A DNA stretch of 64,000 bases, from assembly GCF_041199995.1 (NCBI RefSeq), contig NZ_CP165646.1:1054001-1118000 (forward strand), in the 5' to 3' direction. This DNA comes from Leptotrichia sp. HSP-342 (GTDB lineage Bacteria > Fusobacteriota > Fusobacteriia > Fusobacteriales > Leptotrichiaceae). The position numbers were made by a program, and so were the translations under genes. Positions 45,301-51,470 of the stretch are shown here, one piece after another. The notes beneath the pieces were generated by a model that saw only the letters and a program-made list of their open reading frames with translations, did not search any database and was not told where the DNA came from. Every line of letters starts with the position of its first letter. Position 1 is the stretch's first letter.

Positions 45301-45319
45301 ATTTAGAGCAATTTATTAA
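39365..45319 (+). CDS. Large autotransporter adhesin-like protein, 1,984 aa
   Basis: Type Va autotransporter. The N-terminus MANDLQSLRKGLKSFAKR with a hydrophobic segment (ALLTFLLCGTIV) is the extended signal of fusobacterial autotransporters. A short Pro/Thr-rich stretch (about 190-240) is followed by a very long Gly/Asn/Thr/Ser-rich passenger with degenerate units such as NNGTI, GSIGVI, GIGMYASG and NYGTI, predicted to form a beta-helix. The C-terminal barrel (about residues 1,700-1,984) ends GSGIGFRAIY-like with final Tyr. I choose ATG 39365; an ATG at 39353 touches the GAAAGG ribosome site. No protease motif is seen, so adhesion is the likely role. Confidence 0.9.
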   Translation: MANDLQSLRKGLKSFAKRCKDFKYTESALLTFLLCGTIVSNNLFSAEVKKQTSVGSNTQALNNFVKNEKLKIKTSRSRHKKLLNGLNSELIELMEQGEHVTKSPWSSWQFAINEFSNDWNGTYKGRGDKTGGFIYAREVGKAKYTQKTNNNRYGTTRLNLIDTAEPKVPIHMNASINPRVLTKGRITPPDKTVNVPTLPETVEFTPVSPSIPTITPSTITITPITLSAIWNSSGLDTVGLNRDVTIPGSYDLLPTTKARNQTDPGGKNWNGARIAETIMDIGGTPGKGFTIAAGVTINIQRDGTRAAVIDAGNWGLSTPQTTSVTNNGKINLYNQTTAGLEVQGNPLVGDFSLINNGEIIGHGSKQVALTLTPEQPNAHGSIQTLKNNTKIDMAGSQSVGLNIVNRKLYQSTENAALNKIYPGGFYNDLKTVAINSSGAKITLGGTNSYGIAFGALGHDSQLTEGSVFQNSGDINVNNDSSGGIAVKAAKYWVDVSGKDKTFTATDTISATLENTSTGKITVKGTNSFGIYSEEINGTNHGAINIEGSKDYSIALRANKTGTVIPTLTNNGTVSISSTGKENIGFYTKNAKVVNNAGKTVSITAGQNIGMAVYGTSKTDYGEGTNAGTITANSAGSIGVITSNYGKVTNTGTIGVTGGNTSDNNKGTVAVIVGKNSTIDSSNGTINATVTDNKSIGVYSDGTLKLGTGTISADAGAINYFADNNGEIEVVSGKTSTATTGQKSLLFYNGTNGTGKVKISGTLNATVAGGTDATNRGTAFYYVPSTTSATGSAVGYNNTVNYGAFGASDISGYFATTFSGTIANLNLTMQNDSRLFLASKVKMNLSDTNISSVPGGPTITGSNYKNFMLYLSEVKVDNAVDLDNATDLYNTLEISNSSIINQNKISGNDDGRVAMAQENKTVSKPAVTLMNDTAGTIELNGKNALAIYAKYGNVVNRGQITLNGKDSTGLYGVENSKVINESTGKITLDGESGAAMYYTNTSATKLTSEIMQNDGTIDGESDSSIGMIYDAGKLDASVSSGTATLVKNTGTISLTGDKNVGIFTKPDTLNKGYVTENSGNIILTGDSATLSNPNVGIYTTGKNNTIKTNAGSKIETGAKTVGIFGYAVENSGDITVGSGGVAIYSQNGDIALSDGTIKTGNDEAVGLYLVGENQNAHVNVNAKFDLGDNSFGIVNANATGNNYITSSATSVELGSRAVYAYSADKLGVIANYTDISTKNATSRENFGIYSSGRVDNHGNINFENGIGNVGIYVTGTDGKAFNLNGGTITISKSDVVGNNYSIGMAAKNGAVAENEGIINVTGDNGIGMYASGPGSKVINKATGVINLSGDSTIGMYLDDYAVGENYGTIQTTPNSTGEGIMGVYALNNAVIKNYGTIRINAVDGVGVYVGRNAELEGNTSTNDISATGTDSEHIYRTSRTDTSKGVKGIRFSLPHLGSLTADVIRNDVNVTPTLVDTDIATPSPNYVHLAAGDINLNTFDPLFTQNNGGGSSIGMYVDTSGVRYTNPIQGLENLTRLRKINLIFGIEATQYTDSKDIQIGNNIIAPYNAAIMSVSHVNPAAKWEIFSSSLLWIATATQNPDQTIANVYLSKIPFNSFAEDGDIDNYNFLTGLEEKEALKDVTERKIFNKLNGLGKGEAHILAQAVDEMKGHQYSNIQQRIYETGNTLSKEFKYLQEEWRNPSKQSNKIKAFGNKGELKTNTAGVIDYTNNAYGVAYVHEDEAIKLGNSSGWYAGVANNQFKLKDIGHSRENQTMIKAGIFKTMAPKQDHNGSLTWRISAETFAGRGNMKRKYWVVDDTYEAKGDYNIYGVALKNEIGKTIRTTEKTSIRPYGLLNMEYGKYSNIKESGPMALEIKGNDYFSVKPEAGLAFNFKQTLGARSNLKINVTAAYENELGKLNNVQNKARFRGTQSEYYNLHGDKENRKGNGKFDLNLGWDNTLFGITVNAGYDTTGKNFRSGIGFRAIY

Positions 45320-45372
45320 TCTAAGTAATTTAAGTAGTTTAGTTGATTTTAAAATAATTTAATTGATAATGA

Positions 45373-45408
45373 AAAAACAGTGGAATTTTTAGGTTTCACT
45401 GTTTTTTT
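45373..45408 (+). terminator. Intrinsic terminator after the large autotransporter
   Basis: AAAAACAGTG (45373-45382) pairs with CACTGTTTTT (from 45397), followed by more T. It is about 55 bp after the stop codon. Confidence 0.8.
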
Positions 45409-45576
45409 AGAGTTTTAGAGTTTTAAGGATGGCTCTATTATTATTTTTTATTATAATTTTAATTAATATTTTAAAAATTGAAAAATACTCAATCTTACTA
45501 GTTTAGTAATGTATAATAATAAGATATAAAGTTTATTCAGTTAGTATTATTATTAATATGATTTTTATTAACCAAA

Positions 45577-46074
45577 TTAATTTGAAGGAATATCGTTAGG
45601 TTTAGGTCCTTTAGGTTTGTGATTTAACATTTCTATTAGTTTGTTTGCCTCGTCTTTTGAGACTTTTCCGCTATTTAAAGATTTTGTAAGAGACTGAATT
45701 TCTGTGTCAGTTAATCTTTTTGGTGCGTCTTTTGGCTTGCATTTATCATTTGGTTTAGCGTGCGGACCTTTTTTTTCCAGCATTTTTGCAATTTCTTCCC
45801 CTTCATCTTTTGTAATTTTCCCATTATTTAATTTGGTTCTCAATTCTTCGATTCTAGCTGGATCAGGTTTTTTTATAGTATTTCCATTTTCATCCACAAG
45901 ATTTCCATTACTGTCTTTTTGCAGTCTGTGTGGTGGTTTGCATTCATCATTGGCCATGTTATTGGCAGTAGTAGTTCTGCTAGAATTATTTGTCGCAACA
46001 GTTGTTCCTGCGAATACTGATAATGAAGTTAATAAAGCGATTCCTAAAATTTTTTTCTTACCTATTTTTTTCAT
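45577..46074 (-). CDS. Secreted protein with two similar helical repeats
   Basis: A 165-residue protein of unknown family. It has a signal peptide (MKKIGKKKILGIALLTSLSVFAG). Two related units follow, near residues 75-112 and 122-160, each of the form L..LNNGKITKDEGEEIAKML or L..SLNSGKVSKDEANKLIEML followed by a Pro/Lys-rich linker ending KPND. Each unit suggests a helix-turn-helix pair, roughly like short calcium-EF or SHOCT-type segments, but the ligand residues of an EF-hand are not complete. Two Cys occur near CKPP and one near CKPK. CGGAGGA precedes the ATG. Confidence 0.75.
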   Translation of the reverse strand: MKKIGKKKILGIALLTSLSVFAGTTVATNNSSRTTTANNMANDECKPPHRLQKDSNGNLVDENGNTIKKPDPARIEELRTKLNNGKITKDEGEEIAKMLEKKGPHAKPNDKCKPKDAPKRLTDTEIQSLTKSLNSGKVSKDEANKLIEMLNHKPKGPKPNDIPSN

Positions 46075-46241
46075 AGTAGTTCCTCCGTTTATTTATTTTA
46101 TATTTTTTGCATCGTTCCTTATCGACAAGGATATAATATCAATAAATTTTGACAAAATTATGTAAAATTTGTGTCTTTTTTGTGAAGTTTTAAAATTTTT
46201 TTGAAAAAATATTCTACTTTGGTAATTTTAAGTTAATATAA

Positions 46242-46270
46242 TTGAATTAAAAAGATTTTTTTAGTATAAT
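46242..46270 (+). promoter_or_regulatory. Promoter of the YkvA-like gene
   Basis: TTGAAT (46242-46247), 17 bp, TATAAT (46265-46270), with the predicted start about 25 bp before the gene. Confidence 0.65.
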
Positions 46271-46302
46271 TAAGAAGATTAAGTTTATGAAAGAGGAAAA
46301 TT

Positions 46303-46710
46303 ATGTTAAAAAGAGCAAAAAAATTGTATGAAAAATATAAAAAGACAAAAGTTACAGTGGAAGATTTGAAAAAGGCTGGAAAATTGAAAAATCATCTAGG
46401 GGCAGTTGCTACAAAATTTGGACTTCTTGTTAGAATACTGCAGGCGGATAGAAGAGAGGAATTTAAGATTCCAGCAATGGATAAGGTAAAAATCATTGGA
46501 GCGATTGTTTATGTGATTTCAACAATTGATGCAGTACCTGATATTTTACCTATTATTGGATTTGGCGATGATATTGGGATTGTAGCTTATGTTATTTCAA
46601 AATTAGGGAATCTAATTTCTGAATATGAAAAATTTGAGATTCAGAAGAAAAGAGAAGACAAAGATAGGAATGTAGATTGGGATAATCTAAGAGTTGTAAA
46701 TGAAGATTAG
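46303..46710 (+). CDS. YkvA-like DUF1232 membrane-associated protein
   Basis: A 135-residue protein whose centre, YVISTIDAVPDILPIIGFGDDIGIVAYVI, is the DUF1232 signature (two hydrophobic segments joined by a Pro/Asp turn). The function of the family is not established; members are often near membrane or stress genes. It ends 12 bp before the S4-domain gene and probably shares its transcript. Confidence 0.82.
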   Translation: MLKRAKKLYEKYKKTKVTVEDLKKAGKLKNHLGAVATKFGLLVRILQADRREEFKIPAMDKVKIIGAIVYVISTIDAVPDILPIIGFGDDIGIVAYVISKLGNLISEYEKFEIQKKREDKDRNVDWDNLRVVNED

Positions 46711-46722
46711 AAATGGAGAAAT

Positions 46723-47628
46723 ATGAAAAAAGAAAATTTTTTGAGGCAGTTTCCGAAAGAAATGGAATATTTGGCGAGTAAATTATATAATTCATATGAA
46801 ATTGCACGAAACTATGAAATTATAAGTTTTACAGAAGAATTTTATACACCAAATTTTTGGAAGAAGCTTGGAAAAAAGATGGGCGGAGTGAATATTGCCT
46901 GTGATGGTGTTTTTACTGATAGTGATAGACGGCAAATTGCATTTGTACCTGATATTTTTATAAATGGAAATGATAATTTTGAAAATTTTTATAATGATTC
47001 TGATAAAAATAGTAAAAATTTCGATATTGATGATGAAAAAATAAAAAGTTATGAAGAACTTGAAGAAAATTTTAACAAAAATAGTTTTGAATTTCCGAAT
47101 AAATTGTTAAAAATATCGATAGATTCAAGATTTCGTGAATATCTTCATAAGGATTTTTTAGGAAGTCTTATGGGACTTAATATAAAAAGAGAACTTATGG
47201 GGGATTTAATTATTGAAAATGAAAATAGACAGGTTTTGGGATACATTCCAGTTTCTGAAAAGATTGCAGATTATATTATTTCAGAATTAAAACAAATTGG
47301 AAAAGCGCCTTGTGAAATTGAAATTATTGAAACCAAAAATAAAAACAGCCTTCCAAAATACAAGTATGATGATAAGTTAGTAACTGTTCCGTCAAAACGT
47401 CTAGACAGTATAGTTTCAACAATTACCAATTTATCCCGTACAAAAGTAATTGATCCAATTGAAAAAGGAAAAGTGCTGGTAGATTATGTGGAAGAAAAGG
47501 ACAAGTCAAAAATGCTTGAGATTGGTAGTTTAATTACAGTAAGAGGATTTGGAAAGTATAAGTTGTTTTTGGATAAAGGAGAAACAAAAAAGGGAAAAGA
47601 GAGAATTCTTGTGAAAAAATATATTTAG
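46723..47628 (+). CDS. YlmH-family S4-domain RNA-binding protein
   Basis: A 301-residue protein. The middle section HKDFLGSLMGLNIKRELMGDLI is diagnostic of the YlmH family, and the last 80 residues form an S4 RNA-binding domain (PSKRLDSIVSTITNLSRTKV, GKVLVDY, VRGFGKYKL). YlmH in Firmicutes is linked to the division-site genes and to rescue of stalled large subunits. The N-terminal 110 residues have an acidic Asn/Asp-rich insertion. Here it lies away from ftsZ and sepF, with a YkvA-like gene upstream. Confidence 0.85.
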   Translation: MKKENFLRQFPKEMEYLASKLYNSYEIARNYEIISFTEEFYTPNFWKKLGKKMGGVNIACDGVFTDSDRRQIAFVPDIFINGNDNFENFYNDSDKNSKNFDIDDEKIKSYEELEENFNKNSFEFPNKLLKISIDSRFREYLHKDFLGSLMGLNIKRELMGDLIIENENRQVLGYIPVSEKIADYIISELKQIGKAPCEIEIIETKNKNSLPKYKYDDKLVTVPSKRLDSIVSTITNLSRTKVIDPIEKGKVLVDYVEEKDKSKMLEIGSLITVRGFGKYKLFLDKGETKKGKERILVKKYI

Positions 47629-47695
47629 AATTAAAAAAATATATATTTATCGATTTTAATTTAAATATTTTAAATTAAAGAAAGAAGGTAGAAAA

Positions 47696-47878
47696 ATGAA
47701 AGATGTTACACCAAAAAGTAATTTTGAAATACTTATAAGATGTCTAGTAATAGCGGTTGGAATAGTGGCAGTAATTGCTTTTCTGAAATTGGCATTTTCG
47801 GTATTTTTATCAGTTGCAGGTTGGATAATTCCGATTGCATTAATATTATTTTTATATGAAAAATTTAAGGGAAAATAG
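47696..47878 (+). CDS. Small membrane protein, 60 aa
   Basis: Two adjoining hydrophobic segments (CLVIAVGIVAVIAFLKLAF and VFLSVAGWIIPIALILFLY) with short charged ends. GAAGG precedes the ATG at 9 bp. No family recognised. It may share a transcript with the S4-domain gene. Confidence 0.6.
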   Translation: MKDVTPKSNFEILIRCLVIAVGIVAVIAFLKLAFSVFLSVAGWIIPIALILFLYEKFKGK

Positions 47879-47997
47879 TTTTTTTAAAATTTTGATTAAA
47901 TAGATAATTAAATAATTTTAGGGATTGAGAAAATATGTAATTTTTGAATTTAGATTTGAAAAAGTATTATTATAAAAAATAGAAAAGGAATGAAAAG

Positions 47998-49797
47998 ATG
48001 GAAAGAAGTGAAATAAAACAGGAATATAAATGGAATTTATCAGATATTTATGAAAATTATTCGGCTTGGGAAAAGGATTTTGAGAAAGTTAGTGAGCTGA
48101 AAAAAGAATTGGCTGGATTTAAAGGGCAATTTGGGAATGAAGGGAAGTTATTGGAGTTTTTTCAGAAGCAGGAGGAAATGGATAAGATTTCTTATAAATT
48201 GTATCGGTATCCTCAGCTTGCGAGGGATTTGAACTCATCGGATAAGGAGGCTGTGGAGCATTTGCAGAAGGTGCAGTTTTTGTTTGCAGAGATTTCTACT
48301 GAATTGTCCTGGGTAAATTCGGAACTGGTTGATAATCGTGAGAATATTGAAAAATGGATTGAAAAAAAAGAATTTGATGATTATAGATTTGGACTGAAAA
48401 ATTTATTTAGACTGCAAAAGCATATTCTGGAAGAAAAGGAAAGCAAACTGCTGTCGTATTACAGCTCATTCTTTTCAGCGCCGAGAAGTATTTATTCGGA
48501 AGTTACGGTTACGGATGTGGAGTGGCCTCAAGTTACGCTTAGTTCTGGAGAAAAAGTGGATGTAACGCCTGCCAATTATTCTAAAATTTTGTCTACAAAT
48601 AGAAATCAGGAAGACAGAAAACTGATGTTTCAGACGTTTTATACAATTTATGAAAAGAAAAAAAATACGATTGCAGCGATTTATAACTCAATTTTACAAA
48701 AAGGAATTGCTTCAAAGAAAGCCTACAATTACGATTCATTTTTGTTGAGCCATCTGGAAAGTGACAATATTCCAGAAGAAATTTACTTAAATCTTGTCAA
48801 TACAGCGAAAAATAATACAAAACCATTGCAAAGATATTTAAAATTGAGAAAGAAAATTTTAGGACTTGAAAAATACTATAATTTTGACGGCTCAATTAAC
48901 CTAATAGAATTTAACAAAGAATATGAGTATGATGAAGCGAAGGAAATAGTGTTAAATTCAGTTGCTCCACTTGGGAAAGATTATGTAGAAAAAATGAAAA
49001 AAGCGATTTCAGAAGGCTGGCTGGATGTATTTGAGGCAAAAGGTAAAAGAACGGGAGCGTATTCTGCTGGGGTTTACGGAGTTCATCCATATATGCTTCT
49101 AAATTACAACAAGACTTTAGACAGTGTATTCACATTGGCACACGAACTGGGACATACTTTGCACACTCTTTATTCAGACGAAAATCAGCCTTTCTCAATG
49201 GCAGACTACACGATTTTCGTAGCAGAAGTGGCTTCCACATTTAATGAAAGATTACTGCTTGACTATATGCTAGAAAATACCAATGATCCAAAAGAAAGAA
49301 TCGCACTATTGGAGCAGGAAATTGGAAATATTGTTGGAACATTCTATTTTCAGGCATTGCTAGCAGATTATGAATATCAGGCACACAAGCTGGCAGAAGC
49401 TGGAGAGCCAATCACAGCGGAAGTTTTGAGCAAAATTATGGAAGACTTGTTTGACAAATATTACGGCGATATAATCGAAAAAGATGATTTAATCTATATT
49501 TTCTGGGCAAGAGTTCCACACTTTTTCAACTCACCATTTTACGTGTATCAATACGCCACTTGCTTTGCCTCATCAGCGATTTTATATGAAAAAATGATAA
49601 ATTCAAGTGATGAAAACGAGAAAAAACAAACACTAGACAAATACATTCAATTATTAAGCTCAGGAGGAAATGACTTCCCAATGGAACAATTGAAAAAAGC
49701 AGGAGTTGATTTATCGAAAATTGAAACAATTGAGGCTGTAGCAAAACAGTTTGACTTGCTGTTAGATAAATTGGAAGTGGAAATTGGGAAGTTGTAG
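47998..49797 (+). CDS. pepF: Oligoendopeptidase F
   Basis: M3-family zinc metallopeptidase of 599 residues that cleaves oligopeptides of roughly 7 to 17 residues in the cytoplasm. The HELGH zinc motif is at about residues 382-386, with the third ligand Glu in FVAEVASTFNERL. The N-terminal WNLSDIY is typical of PepF. AAAGGAA is 9 bp before the ATG. It appears to be transcribed alone. Confidence 0.95.
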   Translation: MERSEIKQEYKWNLSDIYENYSAWEKDFEKVSELKKELAGFKGQFGNEGKLLEFFQKQEEMDKISYKLYRYPQLARDLNSSDKEAVEHLQKVQFLFAEISTELSWVNSELVDNRENIEKWIEKKEFDDYRFGLKNLFRLQKHILEEKESKLLSYYSSFFSAPRSIYSEVTVTDVEWPQVTLSSGEKVDVTPANYSKILSTNRNQEDRKLMFQTFYTIYEKKKNTIAAIYNSILQKGIASKKAYNYDSFLLSHLESDNIPEEIYLNLVNTAKNNTKPLQRYLKLRKKILGLEKYYNFDGSINLIEFNKEYEYDEAKEIVLNSVAPLGKDYVEKMKKAISEGWLDVFEAKGKRTGAYSAGVYGVHPYMLLNYNKTLDSVFTLAHELGHTLHTLYSDENQPFSMADYTIFVAEVASTFNERLLLDYMLENTNDPKERIALLEQEIGNIVGTFYFQALLADYEYQAHKLAEAGEPITAEVLSKIMEDLFDKYYGDIIEKDDLIYIFWARVPHFFNSPFYVYQYATCFASSAILYEKMINSSDENEKKQTLDKYIQLLSSGGNDFPMEQLKKAGVDLSKIETIEAVAKQFDLLLDKLEVEIGKL

Positions 49798-49941
49798 AAA
49801 AATATTAAAATATAAAATAACTTGCACCCAATCTCAAAATATTGTATAATAAAAATATAAAAAACACATAAATAGTTAATACATGAAATGGAATGATAAT
49901 TTGATATAGAAAAGAACAATATAAAAGGAGATGGTGTATCT

Positions 49942-50115
49942 ATGAAAAAAATTATTATGTTGGTTATACTTGCTATGACTACGTTCAGTTGTAGTTTATT
50001 TGACGTAGATGAATGGAATGAAGCACGTGAAAGAAGAGCTGAAAGAGGAGTGAAATGTTATGAGCAGTATGGAAATGTATACTGTAGGGATAGAGAGGGA
50101 AATAGGACATATTAA
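49942..50115 (+). CDS. Small lipoprotein, 57 aa
   Basis: A short gene beginning MKKIIMLVILAMTTFSC, a clear lipoprotein signal with Cys17 as the lipid site, followed by a charged Arg/Glu-rich mature part with two further Cys (GVKCYEQYG and VYCRDREG). AAAGGAG lies 12 bp upstream. No family recognised. It lies after pepF and before a repeat-rich gap. Confidence 0.7.
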   Translation: MKKIIMLVILAMTTFSCSLFDVDEWNEARERRAERGVKCYEQYGNVYCRDREGNRTY

Positions 50116-50212
50116 TAAATGATAAACTTATATAGGAAGGGCAGAGGATTCTCGTTTGGGGAGGATGTATCTTGCTCTTTTTCTTTTAGTTAAATAATTA
50201 ATGTTTTAAAGC

Positions 50213-50300
50213 AAGGGAAATCATTCGCCATTTCCCTTCATTTCGCAATAATAGTTATTCTAACATATTTAAATAATAGCACATTAAAGAGAATGGCGAA
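50213..50300. other. Two mutually exclusive hairpins
   Basis: AAGGGAAAT (50213-50221) pairs with ATTTCCCTT (50230-50238). The loop and the second arm contain TTCGCCATT (50225-50233), which instead can pair with AATGGCGAA (50292-50300). Only one can form at a time. They form the start of a 613-bp gap (50116-50728) without convincing genes. Confidence 0.55.
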
Positions 50301-50315
50301 AGTGCTACGCACTAA

Positions 50316-50465
50316 CCCTAGCTCGTCTAAGCATTTTTTTGAAATATTCCCAAATTTTATTTGGGAAAGTAGTCAAAACATTTATTATTTGGATAAACCT
50401 GAATTACTACGAAAACGAAACTCGCTGACGCTCAGACAGTCGTTTTTATTCCAAAAAAATCACTA
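50316..50465 (-). repeat. Divergent relative of repeat family 1, inverted
   Basis: Compared with the complement of copies A-C, it shares the pattern CTAG..CGTCTAAGCATTTTT at one side and AACTCGCT, GCTCA and ACAGT at the other (50419-50440). It has its own hairpin, TTCCCAAAT with ATTTGGGAA. The 61-codon frame at 50293-50478 crosses it and is not a convincing gene. Confidence 0.45.
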
Positions 50466-50520
50466 CATTTTACATTAAATTATAAAGATTATATATTTAA
50501 GTTCTTAAATTTGAAAAACC

Positions 50521-50656
50521 TCAAATAAGAAAGTTTTGCGTAAAGTGGGGTAGTTCGTAGAACGTTTTGCCAGTATCTCTAAGTAGCAGTCAGTTAAAGA
50601 TGTTAAAATAACTGTTATTGCAAAAGAGGGCATGGCGTTTGATGCCCTTACGTTAA
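50521..50656 (+). mobile_element. Possible right-end remnant of an IS200/IS605-type element
   Basis: A TnpB-free segment with the stem CAGTTA (50591-50596) / TAACTG (50609-50614) and a terminal hairpin AGGGCAT (50627-50633) / ATGCCCT (50642-50648) around loop GGCGTTTG, then CGTTAAAAAA. The same loop and tail occur at 6880-6906. IS200/IS605 right ends have such subterminal hairpins, and the RNA over them acts as TnpB guide RNA. No transposase gene remains. Confidence 0.4.
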
Positions 50657-50675
50657 AAAACATTGGTTTATCGTA

Positions 50676-50704
50676 TTGACAATGTAATTAAAAATTGATA
50701 CAAT
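50676..50704 (+). promoter_or_regulatory. Promoter of the RelB-like gene
   Basis: TTGACA (50676-50681), 17 bp, TACAAT (50699-50704). The leader would be about 20 nt, with AAAGGAGG before the ATG. Confidence 0.8.
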
Positions 50705-50728
50705 GAAGAAAAAAAGGAGGTATTTGTT

Positions 50729-51004
50729 ATGGCAAATGCAAATTTAAGTATTAGAGTTGATAAAGAAACAAAAGAAAAAGCGAATGAATTATTTAACAAA
50801 TTTGGCTTGACAATGACAACAGCAGTAAATATGTTCTTAAAAACTGCAATTAGGGAAAATAGAATCCCTTTTGAATTAAAATTGGAAGAAGAGCCAAATG
50901 AAGTGACTTTAGAAGCAATGAGAGAAGCTGATAGAATTGCAAGAGATGATAATGTAAAGGGATATGACAGCATAGAGGAGTTGAGAGAGGCACTTGGTGT
51001 ATAA
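50729..51004 (+). CDS. RelB/DinJ-family antitoxin without a visible toxin
   Basis: A 91-residue protein starting MANANLSIRVDKETKEKANELFNKFGLTMTTAVNMFLK, the ribbon-helix-helix DNA-binding domain of RelB/DinJ antitoxins. The C-terminal acidic part (EEEPNEVTLEAMREADRI) is the toxin-binding region. In most loci a RelE or YafQ toxin gene follows directly, but here an intrinsic terminator begins 15 bp after the stop, and no toxin frame is seen on either side. It may be an orphan or may act against a toxin elsewhere. Confidence 0.88.
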   Translation: MANANLSIRVDKETKEKANELFNKFGLTMTTAVNMFLKTAIRENRIPFELKLEEEPNEVTLEAMREADRIARDDNVKGYDSIEELREALGV

Positions 51005-51018
51005 AAAATTAGGTTTAT

Positions 51019-51052
51019 ACTCAGAACTGTTTTAGTATGGTTCTGAGTTTTT
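51019..51052 (+). terminator. Intrinsic terminator after the antitoxin gene
   Basis: ACTCAGAAC (51019-51027) pairs perfectly with GTTCTGAGT (51040-51048), followed by TTTT. It closes the antitoxin transcript. Confidence 0.85.
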
Positions 51053-51077
51053 GATATTATGAAGGAGTGGATTTTTT

Positions 51078-51220
51078 TTGAAAAAAATAATTTTACTTTT
51101 CACAATAATTTTAGAATTTAATTTATTTTCAAATACACAGTATGACGAGTTTTTTCAAAAAGTAGAGAAATTAAGAAAATATATGTTAATGAATTGTTTA
51201 ATCAGTTAAAAGAAGAGTAA
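51078..51220 (+). pseudogene. Frameshifted small secreted protein gene
   Basis: GAAGGAG is followed by a TTG start and a signal-like LKKIILLFTIILEFNLFSNT. The frame continues to KLRKYM and stops early. One base away, from 51182, a second frame reads YVNELFNQLKEE and ends at 51220, so a single indel near the ATATAT at 51180-51185 would restore one protein of about 47 residues. Either a decayed gene or a true short one. Confidence 0.45.
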
Positions 51221-51264
51221 TGTTAAACTTCATTTAAATAATAAATTTAAATTTCTGTTTTTAT

Positions 51265-51420
51265 ACAGAGTCTAGTATAAATAATCCGTCGGAGCATTTT
51301 TCTGAACTGGCAAAACTGTTCGAGTGTAGCGAGTTTTTTGTCAGTTCAGAAAAATGTCGTAGACTAGCCATAGGTTGTAGGATTTGCGGCAATGAGCAAT
51401 CCTACGAAAATAAAAATGAA
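51265..51420 (+). repeat. Repeat family 1, copy B (core only)
   Basis: Includes the end-like ACAGAGTCTAGTATAAAT, the core hairpin at 51295-51356, GTCGTAGACTAGCCATAGG and the hairpin GTAGGATTTGC / GCAATCCTAC. About 65 bp present in copies A and C between these are deleted. The lower stem has AA/TT pairs where A and C have TG/TG wobble pairs. Confidence 0.75.
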
Positions 51421-51470
51421 AAAATATTTATTAATCAAAATATCTAAAAAATAGTAAAAACTAGGCTACT

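Noticed and set aside
50293..50478. Open frame of 61 codons
   Set aside because: It crosses palindromic repeat DNA, lacks a ribosome site and has no protein-like features.
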